A stretch of DNA of 64,000 nucleotides from Candidatus Rifleibacteriota bacterium (lineage in GTDB: Bacteria; Muiribacteriota; Ozemobacteria; Ozemobacterales; Ozemobacteraceae). Numbering within the stretch: the stretch's first letter is position 1; each line of letters starts with the position of its first letter. Made by a program: the position numbers and the translations under genes. Location: positions 1 through 64,000 of the forward strand of contig JADFXM010000025.1 of NCBI GenBank assembly GCA_015233565.1, read 5' to 3'. Under the pieces are notes generated by a model, which saw nothing but the letters and a program-made list of their open reading frames with translations, was not told the origin of the DNA and searched no databases. Below are positions 16,910-24,978 of the stretch, piece after piece.

Positions 16910-18538
16910 ATGATAAATGCTTTATTGATACTTCTCGCAGCTTTGATTGTAATAGTGCTTGTTTTTGTAATCTTCACCCAGGATGACCAGGAAGACGAGT
17001 TGGTGAAAGCTGCATTGGAATCGCCAGAAAAAGAACAAGCCGCATTGTCAGCGGGCAATGATGGTTCAAAAAATGCTGCCTTATCGGAAAAGACGAATTC
17101 AGAATCTTTGGAACTTCCTGAAAAGCCACTTGAACCATTCAAAATGCCGCCAGATTGTTCTGGAAAGGCGGAAGATTTGCAGCTTAGACTATTGATGGAA
17201 GATAGACTGGCTCCTTTAACCGATTTGAAAATTGTTCCGGGGGCAGTTGTGGTTGTGGTGCAACTGCGATTTTCCAAGGAAATACTTAGTCTTGGGGCGT
17301 CGTCACTGAATGTGCTTCAAACTGCAGAAAAAATTTTGCAACCCCGATTGTCGCCTTTTCCATACAGTGCCTTTCTGACAAATCAAATGGATCGGCTTTG
17401 GCTTTTTGGGTTCGACGAGGAAAGGGATGACCCGGTTTTTGAAGCTTTGGTTTCTGCTTATGATGTTGTTGCCAGATTTAAGAAAGCAATCGAGAGCGAC
17501 GAGGCTTTACGACAGGCAAATGCAAGAATATCCATTGGAATTTCAACTGGAGAGGTTGTTCGAACTATCAGGGGAACATTTGGGCCATTAAGCCACGCAG
17601 GAATGGCAGTATACATGGCTGAAGTATTGGCTGAAGCTGCCGGAGATTTTATGATTCATGTTGATGAACCTGTTCATTCCCAGGCAGTTCCATTTTTCGA
17701 TTTTAGAGAATGGAGGCCAATCAAATTGCGGCATGTCCTTCCGGCAATTGCATTTTTCGAAGTAATGGGATTAAACAAAAAAGAAGAACTTTTTGCATTC
17801 GCTTCACACGCGGAAAGCAGGGTCAGGAGAGCAGTAGCGGTTGCCTACCGATACCTCGAAATTGAAGAGAACGGCCCTTTGTTCGGATTACTTTCTGACC
17901 CTGATGAAAAAGTGGTAATAGAAGCTCTTTCGACGGTATCTGAAATTGGTGATGATCGAGCTCTTGGAATCCTTAAGAAAATACTTCCTGAAGCGCAAAA
18001 AACAGTCGTAAAAAGTGCAATTATTGAAGCGATGGGGAAAATCGCTAAAGAAGACATTCTGCCGATTCTTCTTGCTTCAACTAAAGATACTAACTGGTTG
18101 GTACGATTCAATGCTTCCAGGAGTCTCTACAGAGTTGCGAAGGGGGAAGCATTAAAACACCTTGAGCACCTTTTAAAAGATGAAAATGGCGCCATAAGAG
18201 CAATGATAAATGGGATTTTCTTTTTACAGAACGGATCAGATAAACATTTGTTAAACCTGAGAGATCTATTAACAGATCTTTCAGTAAGAGCAAGAAGAGC
18301 TGCAATAGATGCTTTGACAGAAATTGGGAACCCGCAGGCAATTTTTATGATTTCGGAAAGCTGGTCTCAACAAGACCCTGAAACGCAGAGTTTTTTGTTG
18401 AAAAAGTTGATGAACTTGAATTCTCCAATATTATATCAGGCCTTTTTAAACATGTTCAAAAATGCTGATGAAAAAGGTCGAGCGGAAATTGCTGTGGTAA
18501 TGAAAAAATCAGGAATCGGAGGGATAAATGCCGATTGA
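16910..18538 (+). CDS. membrane-anchored protein with degenerate cyclase-like domain and HEAT repeats
   Basis: A 542-residue protein: one N-terminal transmembrane helix (about 3-24), an acidic linker, then a region (about 108-285) resembling a class III adenylate/guanylate cyclase fold (ISIGISTGEVV at 207-217; GPLSHAGMAVYMAEVLAEAA at 225-244), and HEAT/PBS-lyase repeats from about 295 to 535. The first metal-binding position, usually Asp in a FxDI-like strand, reads VVVVQLRF here, so catalysis is unlikely. The stop overlaps the next gene (NtrC-type regulator) by 11 bp, which argues for a shared function, perhaps as its sensor or adaptor. The cyclase assignment is from local motifs only. Confidence 0.7.
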   Translation: MINALLILLAALIVIVLVFVIFTQDDQEDELVKAALESPEKEQAALSAGNDGSKNAALSEKTNSESLELPEKPLEPFKMPPDCSGKAEDLQLRLLMEDRLAPLTDLKIVPGAVVVVVQLRFSKEILSLGASSLNVLQTAEKILQPRLSPFPYSAFLTNQMDRLWLFGFDEERDDPVFEALVSAYDVVARFKKAIESDEALRQANARISIGISTGEVVRTIRGTFGPLSHAGMAVYMAEVLAEAAGDFMIHVDEPVHSQAVPFFDFREWRPIKLRHVLPAIAFFEVMGLNKKEELFAFASHAESRVRRAVAVAYRYLEIEENGPLFGLLSDPDEKVVIEALSTVSEIGDDRALGILKKILPEAQKTVVKSAIIEAMGKIAKEDILPILLASTKDTNWLVRFNASRSLYRVAKGEALKHLEHLLKDENGAIRAMINGIFFLQNGSDKHLLNLRDLLTDLSVRARRAAIDALTEIGNPQAIFMISESWSQQDPETQSFLLKKLMNLNSPILYQAFLNMFKNADEKGRAEIAVVMKKSGIGGINAD

Positions 18539-19949
18539 GATTTTGATTGTCGATGATGAGGAAATGATCAGATGGACTCTCAAGGAAGCCCTTGAGAGTG
18601 ATGGATACAAAATTCATGATTTTGCTACGGGCGAAGATTTTCTTCGGTATTTTGAAGAAAAGGGCGCTGATATTGTCATGCTCGATATTCGCCTTCCAGA
18701 CATTAATGGACTGGAAATTCTTTCCCGAATAAAGAAAATAGATACTGGGGTTTCGGTTATTGTAATGACGGCTTTTGCCGAGGTTGAAACTGCTGTTACT
18801 GCCATGAAGCAGGGAGCGTATGATTATATCGCCAAACCATATAACCTTGCAGAAGTCAGTTTGCTGATTAAAAAAATTGTCGAAACTTCCTTGCTGAAAC
18901 GGCAATTGCGACATTTTCAGGAAAAAGAGCAGCAAGGATTTAATCAAATCCTTGGTGAAAATGTAAAAATTAAAATGATCAAGGAACATATTCTAAAGGC
19001 TGCTCAGAGCGACAAAACAACGGTTTTAATCCGTGGAGAATCCGGTACGGGGAAAGAACTGGTTGCAAGGCAGATTCACATGCTAAGTAACCGAAGAAAC
19101 AAACCATTCATAGATATTAATGCCGCTGCAGTAACAGGAACTCTTCTTGAATCCGAACTTTTTGGGCATGAAAAAGGGGCTTTTACTGATGCCTCACACC
19201 AGAAGAAGGGATTTTTTGAGCTTGCTGATAATGGAACCTTATTTTTTGATGAAATTGGTGATCTAAGCCCTTCGCTTCAAGCCAAATTACTCAGAGTTCT
19301 TCAGGAACAAAGATTTCGAAGAGTGGGTGGAGTAACTGATATAAGCGTTGACGTAAGAATTATTGCTGCAACCAATGCAAATTTGGAAAAACAAATGGAA
19401 GCAGGAATTTGGCGTCGGGATTTATTTTACAGATTGAACGTTTTCACTATTTTCCTTCCTCCTTTATGTGAAAGACCCGATGATATAATGCTGTTGGCTA
19501 AATTTTTCCTCGATAAATATTCCGGGGAGTTTGTTAAAAACATCAATGGTTTTACCCCGGAAACCATGGAAATTTTATTGCGTTATCCTTACCCGGGAAA
19601 CGTACGAGAACTGAAAAATCTTATTGAAAGAGCCACTCTATTGGAAACAGGTGGAAAAATAAGACCTGAGAGTCTTCCTGAAGAGTTGAGAAAGTATAAG
19701 CAACCTTCTGAAAATAAAAAAGTCGCTGAAATTCCACCTGAAAACCCTTTGGTAAAGCTGCCCGAAAACAAGCCTTGGAAGGAACCTGGTTTTAATCTGA
19801 AAAATTATGTAGATCAAGTTGAATTTGACTTGGTAAAGAATACTCTTCTGGATACCGATGGTAATAAAGGCAAAGCTGCCAAGTTGTTAGGCCTTACAAG
19901 GTTCTCCCTCAGACATTTGATAAAAAAACATAACCTTGAAAAAGAATAA
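18528..19949 (+). CDS. sigma-54-dependent response regulator (NtrC family)
   Basis: A 473-residue regulator with an N-terminal receiver (phospho-acceptor Asp53 in MLDIRLPD; Lys103 in IAKP), an AAA+ sigma-54 activation domain (Walker A GESGTGKE 170-177, Walker B FFDEIG 239-244) and a C-terminal Fis-type helix-turn-helix (about 430-470, GLTRFSLRHLIKK). The sigma-54 contact loop reads GAFTDA (217-222) rather than the usual GAFTGA. No kinase gene is adjacent; the upstream HEAT protein overlaps by 11 bp. A textbook sigma-54 promoter lies about 90 bp downstream in front of the PTS gene, its likely target. Confidence 0.93.
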   Translation: MPIEILIVDDEEMIRWTLKEALESDGYKIHDFATGEDFLRYFEEKGADIVMLDIRLPDINGLEILSRIKKIDTGVSVIVMTAFAEVETAVTAMKQGAYDYIAKPYNLAEVSLLIKKIVETSLLKRQLRHFQEKEQQGFNQILGENVKIKMIKEHILKAAQSDKTTVLIRGESGTGKELVARQIHMLSNRRNKPFIDINAAAVTGTLLESELFGHEKGAFTDASHQKKGFFELADNGTLFFDEIGDLSPSLQAKLLRVLQEQRFRRVGGVTDISVDVRIIAATNANLEKQMEAGIWRRDLFYRLNVFTIFLPPLCERPDDIMLLAKFFLDKYSGEFVKNINGFTPETMEILLRYPYPGNVRELKNLIERATLLETGGKIRPESLPEELRKYKQPSENKKVAEIPPENPLVKLPENKPWKEPGFNLKNYVDQVEFDLVKNTLLDTDGNKGKAAKLLGLTRFSLRHLIKKHNLEKE

Positions 19950-20040
19950 AAAGTGTGAAAAGTTTACATTTCTTAAAGTGTGTGGTTTTAGCACCTTTAC
20001 AGTAAGTAATAAAAGCTGAGTACAAGCTGTTTTTTTGCTT

Positions 20041-20056
20041 TGGCATAGAAATTGCT
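20041..20056 (+). promoter_or_regulatory. sigma-54 (-24/-12) promoter of the PTS EIIA gene
   Basis: TGGCAT (20041-20046), five bases, then TTGCT (20052-20056). The invariant GG (20042-20043) and GC (20054-20055) have the exact 10-bp spacing. Transcription would start near 20067, 31 bp before the ATG. The octamer AAAGTGTG occurs at 19950-19957 and 19975-19982, 60-90 bp upstream, and could be activator half-sites. Confidence 0.8.
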
Positions 20057-20097
20057 TGTAAATTAAGTGTAAAGACTAAACATAAAGGAGAGACGGA

Positions 20098-20547
20098 ATG
20101 ATTTCTGAGTTATTAAAAGAGAGTTTTATTGATCTTGATATTTCCGCTGCCAGTAAACATGAGGCTATTGACCGGCTTTCCTTGTTGTTACATTCTTCGG
20201 GTAAAGTGAGCGATCAAAATAATTTTGTTAAGGCTGTCTTAGAAAGAGAAAAACTAGGAAGCACTGCCATCGGTGCGGGAATTGCAATCCCACACGCACG
20301 GGCAAATGCCGTTAATGAAGTTTCAATCGCTTTTGCTCGATCCGGCGGGGGAATTGATTTTAATTCCGTCGACGGAGATCCTGTACATCTGATTTTTTTA
20401 CTTGCTGCTCCAATCGAATCCGGGAGTTTATACCTCAAATTATTAGCCAGAATTTCCCGCCTTCTTCGTTATCAAGATCTTATCGAAGACCTGAAAAAAG
20501 CTACTACAAAAGAAGAAGTCATAGCGATTATTGCTGCAAAAGAATAA
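20098..20547 (+). CDS. PTS EIIA domain protein (fructose/nitrogen type)
   Basis: A 149-residue single EIIA-2 domain protein. The phosphorylatable His66 lies in GIAIPHARAN, followed by the conserved VDGDPVHLIFLLAAP strand. Single-domain proteins of this type include PtsN (EIIA-Ntr), a regulatory phosphoprotein, and fructose EIIA. The sigma-54 promoter and the lack of sugar permease genes favour a regulatory PtsN-like role, but no EI or HPr genes are in view. AAGGAGAG precedes the ATG. A strong hairpin follows about 130 bp downstream. Confidence 0.88.
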   Translation: MISELLKESFIDLDISAASKHEAIDRLSLLLHSSGKVSDQNNFVKAVLEREKLGSTAIGAGIAIPHARANAVNEVSIAFARSGGGIDFNSVDGDPVHLIFLLAAPIESGSLYLKLLARISRLLRYQDLIEDLKKATTKEEVIAIIAAKE

Positions 20548-20674
20548 TTAAAAAGGTTTTCAAGACCTTCGAGGTTGACTACAATTTTCATTTCGATTAC
20601 AGACAAGCGGTTTTGCTGTTTTTATTGAATATTGTTATTCTTCGATATTTATAAATCCAATTTATTATTATTGA

Positions 20675-20715
20675 GGTGGCTCAATTTTTTTTGAGCCACC
20701 GATGTGTTATTTTTA
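20675..20715 (+). terminator. strong hairpin after the PTS gene
   Basis: GGTGGCTCAA (20675-20684) and TTGAGCCACC (20691-20700) form a perfect 10-bp stem with a T6 loop. A delayed T-rich stretch follows (20707-20714). Probably a terminator between the PTS gene and ndk. Confidence 0.6.
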
Positions 20716-20761
20716 CACAAATATTTCTCTCCTTTACTTTTCCCCACGAACTCCATAGAAA

Positions 20762-20911
20762 TGGTATAATTTTTTTTATGCCAATAGCGTTTTAAAATTA
20801 CATTTTTAAACGCTACGGGCGTAATGCCAAACAAGCATTTCCAAAAAAACAAAATGCTTTGAAATGTAGTTTGGAAGAAACCGAACTTTCTTTTTAAACG
20901 AGGAGAGAATG
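20762..20911 (+). promoter_or_regulatory. extended -10 promoter and structured leader of ndk
   Basis: TGGTATAAT at 20762-20770 is an extended -10 with a perfect TATAAT box and no recognisable -35. The roughly 135-nt leader contains an inverted repeat, TAGCGTTT (20785-20792) with AAACGCTA (20808-20815), plus inner A/T pairs. The AGGAGAG ribosome-binding site is at 20901-20907. A leader of this length with a hairpin could carry regulation, but I recognise no known riboswitch. Confidence 0.5.
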
Positions 20912-21370
20912 ATGGAAAGAACATTCGTGATAATTAAACCAGACGCCGTTCAACGTGGAAAAATCGGAAAAATCATCCAAAGGTTCGAAGATAAAGGGCT
21001 TAAAATTGTTGCACTGAAGATGCTCACAATTTCAAAAGAACAGGCAGAACGGCAATATTCCTGTCACAAGGGAAAACCGTTTTATCCGACACTTGTCTCT
21101 TTTATGACCTCAGGGCCAGCCGTAGCTCTTTGTATTGAAGCGAAAAATGCAATTTCGATTGTCCGAAAAATGCTAGGAGCTACTGACCCAATTAACTCTG
21201 AACCAGGTACCATTCGCGGAGATTTTTCAGTAGATACCAAGCATAATCTTGTCCATGCCTCTGATTCAAAAGAAAGCGTTGAGCTCGAAGAGGCAATTTA
21301 CTTTCCTAAATCTGAAATTCAAGGTTATCATTTTTCTTTGAACGAATGGTTTTATTCTGAAAAACCCTGA
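20912..21370 (+). CDS. ndk: nucleoside diphosphate kinase
   Basis: Ndk equilibrates NDPs and NTPs through a phosphohistidine intermediate. The 152-residue product carries the N-terminal RTFVIIKPDAVQRG motif and the active-site His115 in NLVHASDS (112-119); the family standard is HGSDS, so Gly is replaced by Ala next to the catalytic His. Length is slightly above the usual 140-145. ATG 20912 fits the AGGAGAG spacing better than ATG 20909. It faces the convergent Ppx-like gene. Confidence 0.96.
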   Translation: MERTFVIIKPDAVQRGKIGKIIQRFEDKGLKIVALKMLTISKEQAERQYSCHKGKPFYPTLVSFMTSGPAVALCIEAKNAISIVRKMLGATDPINSEPGTIRGDFSVDTKHNLVHASDSKESVELEEAIYFPKSEIQGYHFSLNEWFYSEKP

Positions 21371-21515
21371 ATTTTGCTGACATCCAGAATCTGGAATTCA
21401 CTCGCTATAAATTCAATTGCGGCTAAGAACTGGTGCAGGGTTCTCAGAATTCAGGAATTTAAAGAGGCAGTTGGGCTAGATTTTTTAAAACGGCAACCAA
21501 TTAAAAACTTTGGTG

Positions 21516-22157
21516 TCAGTCCGACAAAATAAGAACTTTTTTATCCAGAAATTTTTGCATTCCATCAGATTTTTTTAGGGCAGCGTTTATTTCAGCTTCT
21601 GCAGAATGGTCTGTTTGAATGTTTATCTGCAAACGATCAGCAAAAGATTTGACCTGAAGCCACATTACAGCAGAACGATGACTTCTATCGAGGCCGTCTG
21701 CAATTCTAAGGGTGGATAGACCACAAAGAACGACTCTTTTATCGACCGGAGAGAGTTCTTGAAAATCTTTATGCGTTGGTTTTGGAAGTGATTTCCGATG
21801 ATATCTTGCGATTAGAGCTATCCTTTTTCTTAGTGGCATTTCGGCTAGTGTAAAATGTTCAAGGATCAAGTTTCGACTGATTTTATTATGGTCTTCCTCC
21901 GCGATTGAAGTTCCGATGTCGTGAAGAAGTGATGCACAAATTATTTCTTCTTCAAGAGATTTTTCGACTGCCAAAAATTCGCAGAGTCCATCGAAAAGTG
22001 CAATTCCCAACTTCGTGGTTTGGAGGGCATGCTCAATTGAAGTAGGCGTAAAATGTTTCAACAATCTCATCGCTTCTTCAATCAGCAATGAAGACGGAAT
22101 TGCTGGGAGCAATGTCAGTTCAACTATTTCCCTTCTCATTTCTTTCATGACCTGCAT
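21516..22157 (-). CDS. Ppx/GppA C-terminal-type HD protein
   Basis: A roughly 213-residue protein resembling the C-terminal HD-like domain of exopolyphosphatase Ppx/GppA without the catalytic ASKHA part: HDIGTSI (79-85), HNKISRNLI (90-98), ARYHRKSLPK (117-126) and LRIADGLDRSH (150-160). Such domains help bind polyphosphate or guanosine polyphosphates; HD residues could also give phosphohydrolase activity. The reading frame is open up to a TTG at 22208, and the gene overlaps the CHAD gene on the same strand by 38-89 bp depending on the start. The start is uncertain: ATG 22157, ATG 22148 or the upstream TTG. Confidence 0.8.
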   Translation of the reverse strand: MQVMKEMRREIVELTLLPAIPSSLLIEEAMRLLKHFTPTSIEHALQTTKLGIALFDGLCEFLAVEKSLEEEIICASLLHDIGTSIAEEDHNKISRNLILEHFTLAEMPLRKRIALIARYHRKSLPKPTHKDFQELSPVDKRVVLCGLSTLRIADGLDRSHRSAVMWLQVKSFADRLQINIQTDHSAEAEINAALKKSDGMQKFLDKKVLILSD

Positions 22158-23157
22158 ATAAAAATGGTGGGCATTTTCCTGTTCTAAGCCATCTTTTAAT
22201 ACTTTCAAGCCAATTCTTTGATTGAAGTATTCTCAGTTCCCGTTTGGCAGTGGTAAAATGCTTTTTCCTTTCTTTTCCAATTCTACGGACCAGAAAAAAA
22301 GAAATTTCAGAAATATTCCTGATTTTGAAAAAAGGGCTTTTTTTGGAGACATTCGACTTCCCGGTCCATCTTATTTTTTCAAACCTTCCCTGGAATAATT
22401 CTTTGGCTTCTTTAAAGCTTTTTTTCATCATTTTTTGCACTTCTTCGCATATCACATCGCAATCATGTACCCAACCCAATAAATCCTGGAGATTCTTCAA
22501 TTTCTCGACTACCATAGAGCCTTCGGGTTCATAAAAACGTTTGAATAACTCAAGGCTATATCGGATTCTTTTAATGTGAATTCGCAAAATGTGTAAAGTC
22601 GAAAAAGTTTTTTCGGGATTGGTCCAGGTAATTCGACGCAAAGCCGCACTGGTTTCATCAATTTCACTTTCAAGGATCATTGCGGCTGCTTTATTAAATG
22701 GAGCCTCGTAACCGGTAGAGGGAGCCGGAATGTTAATAGTTATCAGGCCCAGGCTCTCGTAGCAAAATTTTTTCATTGATTCATCAAGAAACTTCTTTCT
22801 ATCACGAAAATTTTTTGAAAGTGAATCAAATTGTTGTTTAAGATGTTTGGGCTTTGGAGAAGTAATTTTTGACAAAATTTCCAATTCCACATCCAGATCA
22901 CGTAGGTCGTTAAATCCTTTCATAAATAACTTTAATCCACTTTTGTATTCCGCAAAAACAGGGTGATCGAAATAAGGAGAAAAAGTCCGAAGTGCGCTTC
23001 TTAACCGCCTGCAAGCGACTCGAAGGTCGTGAACTGAATCGCTGGTCCATTTTTCCTGAATTTTTCTATATTCCTCAGCGAAATTTTCCTGAAGATTTTT
23101 TAGAATATTTAATGCTTCATCAGCAATAGAATTGCTTTTTTCGATTCGTTTTCTCAT
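22120..23157 (-). CDS. CHAD domain protein (polyphosphate-binding family)
   Basis: CHAD domains are helical bundles with conserved His and basic residues that bind polyphosphate. The product has the signature HDLRVACRRLRSALR (from residue 43) and the second half-domain motif HILRIHIKRIRYSLELF, so both repeats are present. The region is rich in Lys and Arg. I chose ATG 23157; the frame extends to a GTG at 23247, adding 30 residues without clear homology. The 3' end runs into the HD gene in another frame, and its last residues (about 20) look unlike CHAD. This suggests translational coupling or an old fusion broken by a frameshift. Confidence 0.82.
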   Translation of the reverse strand: MRKRIEKSNSIADEALNILKNLQENFAEEYRKIQEKWTSDSVHDLRVACRRLRSALRTFSPYFDHPVFAEYKSGLKLFMKGFNDLRDLDVELEILSKITSPKPKHLKQQFDSLSKNFRDRKKFLDESMKKFCYESLGLITINIPAPSTGYEAPFNKAAAMILESEIDETSAALRRITWTNPEKTFSTLHILRIHIKRIRYSLELFKRFYEPEGSMVVEKLKNLQDLLGWVHDCDVICEEVQKMMKKSFKEAKELFQGRFEKIRWTGKSNVSKKSPFFKIRNISEISFFLVRRIGKERKKHFTTAKRELRILQSKNWLESIKRWLRTGKCPPFLYAGHERNEKGNS

Positions 23158-23495
23158 CAGAAGTTTTGGATCCTTGAGGTCACCGACCTTATAAAGGATG
23201 TTATATAGCTGAGAACCTGGTCGTTGAAAAAAGGCAAAGTTTACCACTGAGCAGAGTCAAGCGACCAGGTTCCGGAATAATTTAATCTTTGCAAGAGATT
23301 CGCGGAATGTAAAATTTTCAAAGAAAATTTAGCATTAACGCTGAATCTGAGCTTTTTCAGGCGATTTAAAGAAGGTGAGCAAAGATCAATGTTTAAAGGA
23401 TATTTTTTCAAAAGGCTAAACTCTTACTAGTTTTTCACTTGATTTTTAAATGGATGAATTTTTCCGGTACCAGAAATGAAGAGTTCCTTGCTGTG
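23158..23495. other. 338-bp gap upstream of the CHAD gene
   Basis: This is an AT-rich stretch on the 5' side of the minus-strand CHAD gene and the 3' side of the uridine-kinase-like gene. Up to 23247 it could belong to the CHAD frame. I see no strong terminator or promoter. Confidence 0.5.
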
Positions 23496-24839
23496 TCAGT
23501 ATTTGTAAATGCTTCCACCGATGTATTCCCGGATTAATACATTATTGGGAATTGCTGTTTCATCTGTCCATTCTTTGAAGGAAGCAAGAAAATCATGAAC
23601 TCTTTTAGCTCTGATGAAAGCGTCCTGGCGTTTGGGGTCCTCTTTGTAGGAATTCACGAATTCAGGGAAGTACTTGAACAGAAATTTCTTATAAACTGGA
23701 AGTTCGTATGCCAAAGAGCCGTCTATTATGTGATCTACTGTCCCAACAAATGGAATAATGTGCTGAATCTCTGAGCGTCTGACATAATGCCAGTGTTCGA
23801 GAGTTTGCCTGGGATTATAAGAACGATGCCAAGAATCGCGAACCATGCGTCTCAATAATCGGACATCGGTCCAGCGGAGGAATTCCCCATCGTGGTTTTT
23901 TATCTGACAAAGTGACTCAATGTACAATTTGAATTTTTTCTCGGATGGAACGCTTTTGGTCATTGGCTCATACAATCCGTGGAGGCTGTCCAGGAGAAGT
24001 ATCTGGTCATCTTCCAGTTTAAGTGGATCAGTTTCATTTTCGCGTTTTCCGGTTTTGAAATTATAACGTGGCATCTGGATAGTTTTTCCGTCCAATAATT
24101 CAGCCAGATGATGATTGATCAATTCAAGGTCGAGAGCTTGGGGAATTTCGAAATCGTAGTCACCAAACTCATCTCTGGGATGATGCGACAAATCAAAAAA
24201 GTAATTATCGAGATTCATTGCAAGCAGTCGAAAACCTTTTTTTTGAAGGTGTTCGCCAAGTTTTATTGTGGTAGTCGTTTTTCCTGACGAGGATGGCCCT
24301 GCAATAATGACAATTCTGATTTTTTCTTTTCGTTGAAGAATTTTTTCCGCGGCTGAAGCAACGTCAGAGTCGTATTTTTCTGTCGATTCAATAATCAGTT
24401 TCGGAAAAGTGCCATTTTCAATACGGTTGTTAATTCTTTCTATGCTCCAACAGTCGTGATCTATGTTCCAGTTTAATACTTGCCAAATTTTTTTGTATGG
24501 AATGTTTCCCGAAGTATATGATAATTTTTCGCGATCTTCCCTTATTTTGGCATGTTCATAACGATACAAGATGAAGGCCTTGGCAGTTTTTGCATGGCCC
24601 TCTTCGATGAGTTCCTTTTCAATTATATCTTGCACTTCTTCGACGCTTGCCAGTGCAGGTGCTTTTTTACTGAGTTCAAGGTGATGGACTACCTTCTCGG
24701 CCAGGATCTCGGCCATTCGTCTATCTGTGCCACCTACCTCACATGCTGCATTAAAAATTGCATTTACCACTTTTTCCTTGTCAAATTTGACAACTTGCCC
24801 GTTTCTTTTGACAATCTTTTGTATAGAGGAACTATCCAT
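23496..24839 (-). CDS. ATP-cone/uridine-kinase-like fusion protein
   Basis: A 447-residue protein. Residues 5-100 form an ATP-cone, the nucleotide-sensing module of ribonucleotide reductases and NrdR (IVKRNGQVVKFDKEKVVNAI; AKTAKAFILYRYEHAKIR). A linker (100-165) follows, then a P-loop kinase domain of the uridine kinase/phosphoribulokinase type with Walker A GPSSSGKTT (181-189) and the LDNYFFD substrate region. It may phosphorylate uridine or a related pyrimidine nucleoside under allosteric control by ATP/dATP. ATG 24839 follows AGGAG by 8 bases and has its own promoter. Confidence 0.85.
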   Translation of the reverse strand: MDSSSIQKIVKRNGQVVKFDKEKVVNAIFNAACEVGGTDRRMAEILAEKVVHHLELSKKAPALASVEEVQDIIEKELIEEGHAKTAKAFILYRYEHAKIREDREKLSYTSGNIPYKKIWQVLNWNIDHDCWSIERINNRIENGTFPKLIIESTEKYDSDVASAAEKILQRKEKIRIVIIAGPSSSGKTTTTIKLGEHLQKKGFRLLAMNLDNYFFDLSHHPRDEFGDYDFEIPQALDLELINHHLAELLDGKTIQMPRYNFKTGKRENETDPLKLEDDQILLLDSLHGLYEPMTKSVPSEKKFKLYIESLCQIKNHDGEFLRWTDVRLLRRMVRDSWHRSYNPRQTLEHWHYVRRSEIQHIIPFVGTVDHIIDGSLAYELPVYKKFLFKYFPEFVNSYKEDPKRQDAFIRAKRVHDFLASFKEWTDETAIPNNVLIREYIGGSIYKY

Positions 24840-24879
24840 CTTTCATGCTCCTAAAAATGGCGTTATGAAATACTATTAA

Positions 24880-24908
24880 AGAGTACCAATCTGAAAATCA
24901 TTTGTCAA
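24880..24908 (-). promoter_or_regulatory. promoter of the ATP-cone/uridine kinase gene
   Basis: On the minus strand: TTGACA (24908-24903), a 17-bp spacer ending in TGG, and TACTCT (24885-24880). The -35 is perfect and the weak -10 is helped by the TG extension. Confidence 0.55.
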
Positions 24909-24910
24909 AT

Positions 24911-24958
24911 AAAATAAAACCGTCCATTTTTGGATATTTCAAATGGGCGGTTTTATTT
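24911..24958 (-). terminator. Rho-independent terminator of the first HEXXH gene
   Basis: A 14-bp stem (24916-24929 with 24941-24954, one G-U pair, core ACCGYCCAT) with an 11-base loop. A T-rich tract lies on both flanks. Read on the minus strand it lies 25 bp after the stop of the gene at 24979 and before the next promoter. Confidence 0.85.
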
Positions 24959-24978
24959 ATTTTAAGTAAAGAAAATTC

